Made by a program: the position numbers and the translations under genes. Below, one piece after another: positions 8,133 to 15,776 of a stretch of 64,000 bases of DNA. The stretch's first letter is position 1, and each line of letters opens with the position of its first letter. Source of the DNA: Streptomyces albicerus (lineage in GTDB: Bacteria; Actinomycetota; Actinomycetes; Streptomycetales; Streptomycetaceae); assembly GCF_008905045.1 (NCBI RefSeq), contig NZ_VWMY01000053.1, positions 1 to 64,000 on the forward strand, given 5' to 3'. The notes beneath the pieces are model-generated. The model saw only the letters and a program-made list of their open reading frames with translations, was not told the origin of the DNA and did not search any database.

Positions 8133-8795
8133 ATGCCGGTCACCGTTCTGCTCGTCGACGACGAACCCCTCGTACGCGCCGGTCTGCGCGCCGTCCTGGA
8201 GGCGCAGCCGGACATCGAGGTCGTCGGGGAGGCCGCCGACGGTGCGGCGGTGATCCCGCTGGTGAGGCAGCTGCGGCCGGACGTGGTGGCGATGGACGTC
8301 CGCATGCCGCTCCTGGACGGCATCGAGGCCACGCGCGCGGTGCTGCGGACGGTCGACAGCCCGCCGAAGATCCTCGTGGTGACGACCTTCGAGAACGACG
8401 AGTACGTGTACGAGGCGCTGCGCGCGGGTGCCGACGGCTTTCTGCTGAAGCGGGCCCGGCCGGCCGAGATCGTGCACGCGGTGCGGCTGGTCGCCGAGGG
8501 CGAGTCGCTGCTGTTCCCGGCCTCGGTGCGGCAGTTGGCCGCCGAGTACGGGGAGGGCGGCGGGAATCCAGCGGCCAGGGCCGCGCTGGACCGGGCGGCC
8601 CTGACCGAGCGTGAGGCGGAGGTGCTGCGGCTGATGACCCGGGGCCTGTCGAACGCGGAGATCGCCGCGCTGCTGGTCGTCGGCACCGAGACGGTGAAGT
8701 CCCACGTCAGCGCCGTACTGGCGAAGCTGGGGGCGCGGGACCGTACGCAGGCGGTGATCACGGCGTACGAGTCGGGGTTCGTGGCGCCCGGCTGA
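8133..8795 (+). CDS. NarL/FixJ-family response regulator
   Basis: DNA-binding response regulator, 220 aa. The N-terminal receiver domain has the acidic pair in LLVDDEPLVR and the phospho-acceptor Asp in VAMDVRMPLLDG (about residue 54); VVTTFENDEYV and FLLKRARP supply the conserved Thr and Lys. The C-terminal LuxR-type helix-turn-helix is LTEREAEVLRLMTRGLSNAEIAALL...TVKSHVSAVLAKLGARDRTQAV. It forms an operon with the kinase and probably targets the divergent ABC exporter promoter. Confidence 0.95.
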   Translation: MPVTVLLVDDEPLVRAGLRAVLEAQPDIEVVGEAADGAAVIPLVRQLRPDVVAMDVRMPLLDGIEATRAVLRTVDSPPKILVVTTFENDEYVYEALRAGADGFLLKRARPAEIVHAVRLVAEGESLLFPASVRQLAAEYGEGGGNPAARAALDRAALTEREAEVLRLMTRGLSNAEIAALLVVGTETVKSHVSAVLAKLGARDRTQAVITAYESGFVAPG

Positions 8796-8897
8796 TCCGG
8801 GCCGCGGGCAAGGAGGTGGTGCCCGGCACTCGCCGAGACCGGTCGCGCCGAGTACGATCCGCCCAACCAACACGCGCACGAGCTGGGAGGACGGACG

Positions 8898-10055
8898 TTG
8901 GGGCGGTTGACCGGCGGGGATCCCTCTTTGCTGCGGAGGATCAATTCCGCGGTGGTGTTGCACGCGCTGCGGGCCACGGATTTCGCGACTCTCACCGAGA
9001 TCACCCGGGTGACCGGGCTGTCCAGGCCCACGGTCGAGGGTGTCGTCGAGGGGCTCATCGAGGGCGGGCTCGTCGTGGAGACGGCGGCCGAGGAGGGCGC
9101 TGCCCGGCGCCAGGGGCGTCCGGCGCGCCGGTTCCGCTTCCGGGCCGAGGCGGGCCATCTGCTGGGCCTGGAGATCGGCCCGCACCGCGTGGCCGTGCTC
9201 CTCGCGGACCTGGACGGCCGGATCCTCGGCTCGCTCGCCAAGGACGTCTGTGAGACGGCGTCGGCGGACGAGCGGCTCGACCGGCTGCGTACCGCCGTCG
9301 CCGAGCTGCTGCGCCGCGCCGGCGTCGCGCGCGGCTCCCTGCGCGCCGTCGGGGTGGCCACGCCCGGCATCGTCGAGGCCGACGGCACCGTACGTCTCGG
9401 TACGGCGCTTCCGGAGTGGACGGGCCTGCACCTGGGCGAGCGGCTGCGGCGTTCCTTCAAGTGCCCGGTGCTCGTGGAGAACGACGCCAACGCGGCGGCG
9501 GTCGCCGAGCACTGGAAGGGCGCGGCCACCGAGTCCGACGACATGGTGTTCGTGCTGGCCGGACTGAGCCCGGGCGCCGGATCCCTCATCGGCGGACGGC
9601 TGCACCGCGGCTACGGAGGGGCGGCCGGGGAGATCGGCGCGCTGCATCTGCTGGGCCGTGAGGTGACTCCGGAGACGCTGCTGTCGACGACCGGCGAGCC
9701 GCTGCACCCGCTCGACGAACAGGCGGTGGCGGAGGTCTTCACGCACGCCCGCGCGGGCGACGAACAGGCCCTGGCGGCTGTCGACCGCTTCATCCAGCGG
9801 CTGGTGCACGACGTGGCCGCGCTCGTCCTGGCCCTCGACCCCGAGCTCGTCGTGATCGGCGGCTGGGCGGCGGGCATCGACGGCGTACTGGAGCCGCTGC
9901 GCAAGGAGTTGGCCCGCTACTGTCTGCGGCCGCCCCGGGTGACCCTGTCGCTCCTTGGCGAGGCAGCTGTGGCGACGGGCGCGCTGCGGCTGGCCCTCGA
10001 CCACGTGGAGGAACAGCTCTTCGCGGTGGAAGGCACCGTGACGGCGCGCCGCTGA
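8898..10055 (+). CDS. ROK-family transcriptional regulator
   Basis: Cytosolic sugar-responsive regulator, 385 aa. An N-terminal winged helix (LTEITRVTGLSRPTVEGVVEGLIEGGLV) is fused to an ROK sugar-kinase-like fold with VGVATPGIVEADGTV and VENDANAAAVAEHW. The zinc-binding Cys cluster and the GEIGH histidine of true ROK kinases are missing (here GEIGALHLLG), so kinase activity is doubtful and a purely regulatory role is likely. It starts with TTG at 8898, 7 bases after GGGAGG. A 25-bp repeat begins within its last codons. Confidence 0.88.
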   Translation: MGRLTGGDPSLLRRINSAVVLHALRATDFATLTEITRVTGLSRPTVEGVVEGLIEGGLVVETAAEEGAARRQGRPARRFRFRAEAGHLLGLEIGPHRVAVLLADLDGRILGSLAKDVCETASADERLDRLRTAVAELLRRAGVARGSLRAVGVATPGIVEADGTVRLGTALPEWTGLHLGERLRRSFKCPVLVENDANAAAVAEHWKGAATESDDMVFVLAGLSPGAGSLIGGRLHRGYGGAAGEIGALHLLGREVTPETLLSTTGEPLHPLDEQAVAEVFTHARAGDEQALAAVDRFIQRLVHDVAALVLALDPELVVIGGWAAGIDGVLEPLRKELARYCLRPPRVTLSLLGEAAVATGALRLALDHVEEQLFAVEGTVTARR

Positions 10056-10122
10056 ACGGCCCTCGGGAGCAAGCCGCTGAACGGCCCTTGGGAGCAAGCC
10101 GCCGAACGGCCCCTGGGAGCAG
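10048..10122 (+). repeat. Three tandem copies of a 25-bp unit
   Basis: Three head-to-tail 25-base units at 10048-10072, 10073-10097 and 10098-10122, differing at four or fewer positions. Each contains the words GAACGGCCC and GGGAGCA. The first unit contains the stop codon of the ROK gene. No spacers, so not CRISPR. Confidence 0.9.
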
Positions 10123-10130
10123 AAAAGCGT

Positions 10131-10154
10131 CGCGCCCCGGAGGTCCGGGGCGCG
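10131..10154. terminator. Bidirectional hairpin terminator
   Basis: Perfect stem of 10 pairs, CGCGCCCCGG (10131-10140), loop AGGT, then CCGGGGCGCG (10145-10154). It sits between the convergent ROK and GntR genes; there is no U-tract, as is common in Streptomyces. Confidence 0.75.
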
Positions 10155-10173
10155 AGGCGTACGAGAGCGGGGT

Positions 10174-10935
10174 TCAGGAGGCCCGGCGCTCCGGGTCGTG
10201 GTGGATCTCCACGCCGCCGGTGTCGCCGAAGGTCAGCCGGCAGGTGTCGGCGCGGTAGGTGGCGACGGAGACCGCCGCGGTGCACCCCCCGGCGAAGAAG
10301 CGGGTCGTGACGACGAGGACGGGTGCGCCGGGGAGCCGGTCGAGTTCCTTGGCGTCGTCGGCGCGGGCCGAGCCGAGTTCCACGGCGCGGTCCTGGCCCT
10401 CCAGTTCCTGGCGCTGGAGTTCCCGCAGCACGGCACGCGCGCGTGCCGTGCCCGAGGGTGCGTCGATGCCGGACAGGTCGGGCACCGACGAGGCCGGGAT
10501 GTAGAGCAGTTCGGCGGCGACCGGCTGGCCGTGCGTCGTCCGGGAGCGGCGCACGATGTGTACCTGCTCGTCGCGGCCGGTCTCCAGGGCGCGGGCCACC
10601 GCCGCGGGCGGGACCGCCAGGGTGCAGTCCGCGGGCTGCCAGGCGTCGCCGACCGCGCCCGGCCACGCGTGCTGCTCCGATCCGACGGCCACGCCCATGC
10701 GCGGCGGCGCCACGGTCGTGCCGACGCCGCGGCGGCGCTGGAGCCGGCCTTCGAGTTCGAGCTGCTCCAGGGCCTGGCGGAGCGTGGCCCTGGCCACGCC
10801 GAACCGGGCCGCGAGATCACGCTCGTTGGGCAGGATCTCACCCACCGAGAACTCGGAATCCAGTGCTTCGCTGAGCACGGTCTTGAGGTGCCAGTACTTG
10901 GGCTCCGGCACCGTATCCAACTGCGTGGTCCCCAC
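10174..10935 (-). CDS. GntR-family transcriptional regulator (HutC type)
   Basis: Regulator of 253 aa. The N-terminal winged helix (FSVGEILPNERDLAARFGVARATLRQALEQLELEGRLQRRRGVGT) is followed by a UTRA/HutC ligand domain (HIVRRSRTTHGQPVAAELLYIP..., ending in a TYRADTCRLTFGD strand). Among several in-frame starts the GTG at 10935 is preferred because GGAGG lies six bases before it; the ATG at 11016 would add 27 weakly supported residues. Ligand unknown; possibly an amino sugar or related metabolite, as for many HutC regulators. Convergent with ROK. Confidence 0.88.
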   Translation of the reverse strand: MGTTQLDTVPEPKYWHLKTVLSEALDSEFSVGEILPNERDLAARFGVARATLRQALEQLELEGRLQRRRGVGTTVAPPRMGVAVGSEQHAWPGAVGDAWQPADCTLAVPPAAVARALETGRDEQVHIVRRSRTTHGQPVAAELLYIPASSVPDLSGIDAPSGTARARAVLRELQRQELEGQDRAVELGSARADDAKELDRLPGAPVLVVTTRFFAGGCTAAVSVATYRADTCRLTFGDTGGVEIHHDPERRAS

Positions 10936-11180
10936 CCTGTCCTCCGCAATCGCCGTGACCCGGCGGCTTTTAACGCCCTTGTTTATTAAAGGTTCCTGCA
11001 CTATCTCTGCGACCATATGGCCGCCCCCACCCTTGGTCAAGACCAATCCTCGATCCGTTACAGCTCGCACAGGCGTGTTGCCGCAGAGCGTTCACACGGT
11101 GTTCGCAATACGCCGCATTCGTGACACAACGGCGAAGCCCCCGTCTCCTGGACGAGGGCTCGGGCCGCGCTGGGGCTGTG
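10936..11180. other. Intergenic region upstream of GntR gene
   Basis: It holds an unusually AT-rich patch at 10965-10995 (TTTTAACG...TTTATTAAAGG) that is the likely promoter/operator of the GntR gene, plus the 3' side of the sigma-factor gene. No further gene is supported. Confidence 0.5.
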
Positions 11181-12074
11181 TCATTCGACGGGGAGGGACA
11201 GCAGCTTCTCCGGGTTGCGGATGATGTAGACGCACTGGATCCGGCCGTCGGCGACGTCCAGCTGGTAGACGCTGTCGGGCTTGCCGCCGGACAGCATGAG
11301 GAGCGCCGGACCGCCGTTGACCTCCAGGAAGCGGAACGCCACGTCCGGAACACTCGCCAGGCCCTTGCGCGCGGCGCCGGAGATGAAGCGGCCCACCTTG
11401 TCGGCCGACTCGATGACCCGCAGCGGCGCCTGGGCCCGGCCGCCGGCGTCGCCCACCAGCCGCACGTCCGGGGCGAGCAGGGACATCAGCCCTTCCAGGT
11501 CGCCGTCCGCCGCCGCGGCGAGGAACCGCTCGGTGAGATCGCGCCGTTCGGCGGGGTCGACCTCGTAGCGCGGCCGTTTCTCCTCGACGTGCCGGCGGGC
11601 CCGCCCGGCGAGCTGCCGCACCGCGGACTCACTGCGGTCGAGGGTGACGGCGATGTCCGCGTACGGATAGCCGAAGGCCTCCCGCAGCACGAACACCGCG
11701 CGCTCCAGCGGCGACAAGGACTCCAGGACGACGAGGACGGCCAGCGAGACGGAGTCGGCGAGCACGGCCTGCTCCGCCGTGTCCGGGACGGTGTCCCCGA
11801 AGTCGGTGACGTACGGCTCGGGCAGCCACGGCCCTACGTAGGCCTCGTTACGGGACTGGACCTGCCGCAGCCGGTCGATGGCGAGCCGTGTGGTGATGCG
11901 CACCAGATAGGCCCGCGGTTCGCGCACGTCGGAGCGGTCGGCGCCGGACCAGCGCAGCCACCCCTCCTGGACCACGTCCTCGGCGTCGGCCACCCGGCCG
12001 AGCATGCGGTAGGCGACGCCCATCAGGACGGGACGGTGCTCTTCGAAGACCTCGGTCGCGATGTCGGTAGCCAC
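11181..12074 (-). CDS. ECF41-family RNA polymerase sigma factor (SigJ-like)
   Basis: Extracytoplasmic-function sigma factor, 297 aa. Region 2 contains YRMLGRVADAEDVVQEGWLRW; region 4 is LSPLERAVFVLREAFGYPYADIAVTLDRSESAVRQLAGRARRHV. The linker carries GPWLPEPY, the ECF41 hallmark, and the C-terminal 100 residues form the SnoaL-like extension that replaces an anti-sigma factor in this group. The usual DGGGR motif reads DAGGR here. Start is GTG 12074. ECF41 factors often sit beside genes for small oxidoreductases; here the neighbour is a divergent hydrolase. Confidence 0.93.
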   Translation of the reverse strand: MATDIATEVFEEHRPVLMGVAYRMLGRVADAEDVVQEGWLRWSGADRSDVREPRAYLVRITTRLAIDRLRQVQSRNEAYVGPWLPEPYVTDFGDTVPDTAEQAVLADSVSLAVLVVLESLSPLERAVFVLREAFGYPYADIAVTLDRSESAVRQLAGRARRHVEEKRPRYEVDPAERRDLTERFLAAAADGDLEGLMSLLAPDVRLVGDAGGRAQAPLRVIESADKVGRFISGAARKGLASVPDVAFRFLEVNGGPALLMLSGGKPDSVYQLDVADGRIQCVYIIRNPEKLLSLPVE

Positions 12075-12219
12075 GACACCATCCCAACCCGACGCGCGGG
12101 GTCGTGTCCAGGCGAAATCGGGGGTCCCGGGCACTGCGGCCGGGCAGCGGGGTTCAACCCGTGGGCGGGCGGGACGCATTGAAGGGCCTACGGACCAGGA
12201 GGTTGGCGGCAACCGGGGG

Positions 12220-12233
12220 CTACCCGCGGGTAG
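12220..12233. promoter_or_regulatory. Perfect 14-bp palindrome, candidate operator
   Basis: CTACCCGCGGGTAG reads the same on both strands. It lies 55 bases upstream of the hydrolase start and 145 bases from the sigma-factor start, in the only promoter space between the two. A TetR- or MarR-type repressor would be a reasonable ligand, but none is encoded next to it. Confidence 0.55.
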
Positions 12234-12288
12234 TAATTGCTGACAAGCTGTCTAGGAGTCAGCCGGTCCCCAGTCGAGGAGCAGCTCC

Positions 12289-13119
12289 ATGTCCGCCACG
12301 GTCTCCTTCAGCGTCCCCTCTCCGTACGGCCCGCGGACCGTGACCCTCGCGTACGCGCGCGTGGGCAGCGGCGACCCGCTTCTGCTGCTGCACGGGATAG
12401 GCCACCACCGGCAGGCCTGGGACCCGGTCGTCGAAATCCTGGCGACCGAGCGCGACGTGATCGCGGTGGACCTGCCCGGCTTCGGCGAGTCCCCCGCGCT
12501 GCCCGACGGACTCCCCCACGACCTGTCGACCATGAACGCCGCGCTCACCGCCCTCTGCGAGGAGCTGGAGCTCGAACGGCCGCATGTGGCGGGCAACTCC
12601 CTGGGCGGACTGCTCGCCCTGGAGCTGGGCCGCGAGAAGCTCGTACGGTCCGTCACGGCGCTGTCGCCGGCCGGGTTCTGGTCGCCGGTCGAGCGGCGGT
12701 ACGCGTTCGGTCTGCTGCTGGCCATGCGGGCGGCCGCGCGGAGCATGCCGCTGCCGGTGATCGAGCGGCTGTCGCGGTCGGCGGCCGGGCGCACCGTGCT
12801 GACGAGCAGCATCTACGCGCGGCCGGGCCGCCGTTCACCGGAGGCGGTCGTCGCCGAGACCCTCGCGCTGGCCAACGCGCAGGGATTCGCCGAGACCCTC
12901 AGGGCCGGCGGCTCCGTGCAGTTCACCGACGACATCCCCGGGCTTCCCGTCACCGTGGCCTGGGGGACCCGGGACCGGCTCCTGGTGCGCCGTCAGGGGA
13001 TCCGGGCCAAGCACATCATTCCCCGGGCCCGGCTGGTGCGGCTGCCCGGCTGTGGGCACGTCCCGATGAACGACGACCCGGCGCTGGTCGCGCGGGTCAT
13101 CCTGGACGGCAGCCGCTGA
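12289..13119 (+). CDS. Alpha/beta-fold hydrolase
   Basis: Cytosolic hydrolase, 276 aa, with the full catalytic set: oxyanion loop LLLLHGIGHHRQAW, nucleophile elbow GNSLGG (Ser near residue 105), acid in WGTRDRLL and His in PGCGHVPMNDDP. Substrate unknown (ester, epoxide or C-C bond). The ATG follows GAGGAG at a good distance. Its last 285 bases are overlapped antisense by the reading frame of the next gene. It is divergent from the ECF41 sigma gene and may belong to its regulon. Confidence 0.9.
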   Translation: MSATVSFSVPSPYGPRTVTLAYARVGSGDPLLLLHGIGHHRQAWDPVVEILATERDVIAVDLPGFGESPALPDGLPHDLSTMNAALTALCEELELERPHVAGNSLGGLLALELGREKLVRSVTALSPAGFWSPVERRYAFGLLLAMRAAARSMPLPVIERLSRSAAGRTVLTSSIYARPGRRSPEAVVAETLALANAQGFAETLRAGGSVQFTDDIPGLPVTVAWGTRDRLLVRRQGIRAKHIIPRARLVRLPGCGHVPMNDDPALVARVILDGSR

Positions 13120-13998
13120 GCCGCGCGCCCGCCTGGTCAACGCGCCTGATCCCAGGGCGACTCCGGCGCCGACCAGGGCGCTGCCCGCGGCCTGTGCCGC
13201 CCCGTACGAGCCCGTTCCGACGAGCGGGGCCGTGCAGGCCGCCGCGACGGGGATGAGGCCGGAGAAGAGCGTGGCGCGCTCCGCGCCGATGCGCTGCATG
13301 CCCATGTACCAGCAGACGAAGCCGATGACCGTGACGATCGCCGCCTGCCACAGCAGCGCGGCGGCCTCGGTCGTGTCCGGCGTCCGCAGCCAGCCGCGGC
13401 CGTCGACGATGATCCCGGCCACCGCCGACTCGACCGCCGCGATGCCGCACACGGTGGCGGACAGCAACCGCGGACCGAGCGGCCGCAGCACGGGCACCGC
13501 CAGCACCGCGAAGCCGATCTCTCCGACGAGCGCACACACGGAGAAGGCGATTCCCGCGCCGTCGGTACGGCCCCACCCCTGAACGGTGAAGGCACCTGCG
13601 GCAACGAGCAACGCTCCGTAGAGGACGAGTCGTTGGGGCCGGCGGCCCTCCAGGAGGGGCACGAGAACGGCCACGGCGACCGGGGCACAGCCTACGAAGA
13701 CACCCGGTACCGCGGGTTCCGCCGTGCGTTCGGCGGCGATCACGGCGAGGTTGAAGCCGACCATGCCGACGGCCGCGAGGAGCGCGAGCCGTATCCACTG
13801 ACGCGGCACCAGTCCGCGCAGGGGCGCCGCGCCGCCCCGTCCGACCAGGGGCAGGAGCAGCAGACACGCGAGGCCGTAGCGCAGGAACTGACCACCCGCG
13901 TACGGATAGTCGCCCAGGACGCTGTTGGCGGTGAAGGAGCCTCCGACGAGGATGCCGGCGAAGGCGGCGAGCAGGGATCCGCGGGTGGTGGCGTTCAT
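12835..13998 (-). CDS. EamA/DMT-family transporter with long antisense tail
   Basis: Membrane exporter of the drug/metabolite superfamily with about ten helices in residues 1-290 (SLLAAFAGILVGGSFTANSVL through AGSALVGAGVALGSGAL), in two EamA halves. The normal protein would end near residue 295 (TRRARG). Here the frame lacks a stop and runs 93 codons further through Pro/Gln/His-rich sequence antisense to the hydrolase gene, to 12835. The natural stop was probably lost, or the tail is translated as a disordered extension. Start ATG 13998 is 47 bases from the divergent MocR regulator, its likely controller. Confidence 0.82.
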   Translation of the reverse strand: MNATTRGSLLAAFAGILVGGSFTANSVLGDYPYAGGQFLRYGLACLLLLPLVGRGGAAPLRGLVPRQWIRLALLAAVGMVGFNLAVIAAERTAEPAVPGVFVGCAPVAVAVLVPLLEGRRPQRLVLYGALLVAAGAFTVQGWGRTDGAGIAFSVCALVGEIGFAVLAVPVLRPLGPRLLSATVCGIAAVESAVAGIIVDGRGWLRTPDTTEAAALLWQAAIVTVIGFVCWYMGMQRIGAERATLFSGLIPVAAACTAPLVGTGSYGAAQAAGSALVGAGVALGSGALTRRARGSAAAVQDDPRDQRRVVVHRDVPTAGQPHQPGPGNDVLGPDPLTAHQEPVPGPPGHGDGKPGDVVGELHGAAGPEGLGESLRVGQREGLGDDRLR

Positions 13999-14045
13999 GG
14001 CTGTGACGCTATGAAGGGCGGCGGCCCGGATTAAGGTCCACTTCC

Positions 14046-15488
14046 ATGACGCCATCGGGGACCAATCCGCGTACGCCCGGGTCGGCGGAGTGGGCCGCCG
14101 CCTGGGAGCTGCTCCTGCCGGCCGCCGCGGCACCGGCACGCGCGCGTGGCCGCTCCCTGCAGGCCGCGCTGCGCGAGGCGGTCCGCTCGGGGCGGCTCAC
14201 GCCCGGCACCCGGCTGCCGTCCAGCCGTGAACTCGCCGCCGATCTGGGGGTGTCCCGGGGGCTGGTCACCGAGGCGTACGAGCAGTTGACCGCCGAGGGC
14301 TATCTGCGCAGCGGCCGGGGCGCCGGAACATGGGTCGGCGGGGCCGTCCGAGCGGCCCGCCCACGCGCGCGGGACCTCGCTCCCCGCTCCCCCGGCGCCC
14401 GCGCCGACTTCCTGCCCGGCACGCCGGACCTGTCGCTCTTCCCGCGGGCGGCGTGGTCGGCCGCGCAGCGCGGGGTGCTCGCCGAACTGCCGCACCACAC
14501 GCTGGGCTACCCGGATCCGCGCGGGCTGCCCCGGCTGCGTACGGCCCTCGCGGAGCTGCTGGCCCGGCGCAGGGGCGTGGTCGCGGATCCGGAGCGGGTG
14601 GTGGTCGTCTCCGGCGTGGCGCAGGCGATGACGCTGCTCGGATTCGTGCTCCACGCACGCGGGGTGCGCACCGTCGGAGTGGAGGATCCCGCGAGCCCGG
14701 AACACGGCACCCTGTACGCGTCGGCCGGCATCCGCACCGTATCGCTGCCCCTGGACGACGAGGGGCTGGCCACCGGGCCTCTGCGGGCGTCCGGCGTTCG
14801 GGCGGTGGCGACGACGCCCGCCCACCAGTTCCCGTCGGGGATCGCGTACTCCGCGCGGCGCCGCACCGAACTCCTCGACTGGGCGCGGTCGGTGGACGGA
14901 CTCGTCGTCGAGGACGACTACGACGGCGACTTCCGCTATGACCGGGCACCGGTGGGTGCCCTCCAGGGACTCGATCCGGAGCATGTCGCGTACACAGGGT
15001 CGGTCAGCAAGTCCCTGGCCCCGGGGCTGCGGCTCGGCTGGCTGCTGGTGCCGGAGTCGCTCGCGGAGGAAGTCGTCGAACGCAAGCGCACGATGGACCT
15101 CGGCAACCCGGTCGTCGACCAGGCCCTGCTGGCCCGCTTCGTCGAACGGGGCGACTACGACCGCCAACTCCGCCGCTGCCAGCGCGCGTACAAGGAGCGC
15201 CGCGACACCCTCGTCACGGCCCTGGAGGACCAATTTCCCGGAACCGAGGTCTCCGGCATCGCCGCCGGCCTCCATGTCATCGCCGCACTGCCCGCCGGCT
15301 ACGGGCCGCCGGAACACTTCCTGGAGCGCACGGCCGCGGCAGGCGTCGCGGTACGCCCCCTCACGGACTACACGCAGACTCCGCCCGAGGACGACGTGGT
15401 GCGGCTGGTCCTGGGCTACGCCCATGTGTCTCCGACACGCATCCGAGAGGGGGTGCGGTTGATGGCGGAGGCGGTGCGGCCCGGCTAG
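14046..15488 (+). CDS. MocR/PdxR-family PLP-dependent regulator
   Basis: Chimeric regulator, 480 aa. The N-terminal GntR winged helix (GTRLPSSRELAADLGVSRGLVTEAYEQLTAEGYL) is joined to a fold-type-I aminotransferase domain with the PLP lysine in GSVSKSLAPGLRLG and the VEDDYDGDFRYD motif that holds the cofactor. These proteins usually act on the divergent gene, here an EamA transporter 47 bases away. The ATG at 14046 has no clear ribosome-binding site, so the message may be nearly leaderless. The effector is probably PLP or an amino acid. Confidence 0.93.
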   Translation: MTPSGTNPRTPGSAEWAAAWELLLPAAAAPARARGRSLQAALREAVRSGRLTPGTRLPSSRELAADLGVSRGLVTEAYEQLTAEGYLRSGRGAGTWVGGAVRAARPRARDLAPRSPGARADFLPGTPDLSLFPRAAWSAAQRGVLAELPHHTLGYPDPRGLPRLRTALAELLARRRGVVADPERVVVVSGVAQAMTLLGFVLHARGVRTVGVEDPASPEHGTLYASAGIRTVSLPLDDEGLATGPLRASGVRAVATTPAHQFPSGIAYSARRRTELLDWARSVDGLVVEDDYDGDFRYDRAPVGALQGLDPEHVAYTGSVSKSLAPGLRLGWLLVPESLAEEVVERKRTMDLGNPVVDQALLARFVERGDYDRQLRRCQRAYKERRDTLVTALEDQFPGTEVSGIAAGLHVIAALPAGYGPPEHFLERTAAAGVAVRPLTDYTQTPPEDDVVRLVLGYAHVSPTRIREGVRLMAEAVRPG

Positions 15489-15505
15489 AACCCCTGCTGT
15501 GCACG

Positions 15506-15652
15506 CCCCTTCAGGGGCGCGGGGCTGTATCGATGTGCGGCTCCGCCGCGTGGGCGCGCTCAACCCACGACAACCCGCACATGCCCACGAACCCCGCCCC
15601 CCAAGGGGCGCGGGGAACTGCGCGACCAGCCCCCACCGGCCCGCAGATACCC
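15506..15652. repeat. Streptomyces dispersed intergenic element, two degenerate copies
   Basis: Two copies of a GC-rich word that recurs in Streptomyces intergenic DNA, each starting with a short hairpin (CCCCTTCAGGGGCGCGGGG at 15506; CCCCAAGGGGCGCGGGGAACT at 15599) and followed by TGCGCGA-type sequence and a CCGCAGATAC-like tail. It fills the gap between the MocR gene and phoD and probably works as a transcription terminator. Confidence 0.65.
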
Positions 15653-15691
15653 ACCGGCCCCACCAACCAGCCCAACCCAGCGGAGCGTGTT

Positions 15692-15713
15692 GTTCACTTG
15701 TGGTTTGCGTGTG
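15692..15713 (+). promoter_or_regulatory. Candidate PHO box
   Basis: Two adjacent 11-base units GTTCACTTGTG and GTTTGCGTGTG resemble the direct-repeat units (GTTCACC-type) bound by the phosphate regulator PhoP in Streptomyces. The site lies 64 bases before a phoD start, where such a box would be expected. The second unit matches poorly. Confidence 0.5.
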
Positions 15714-15776
15714 CGCTGCGGCGCACCAGTAGTTGTGGCCGTGCACACTGGTCGGACCCGTCCCAGGAGGCGTTCC

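Noticed and set aside
10048..10122. Short repeats as a CRISPR array
   Set aside because: Units abut without spacers; the same is true at 21621, 23355 and 44459.
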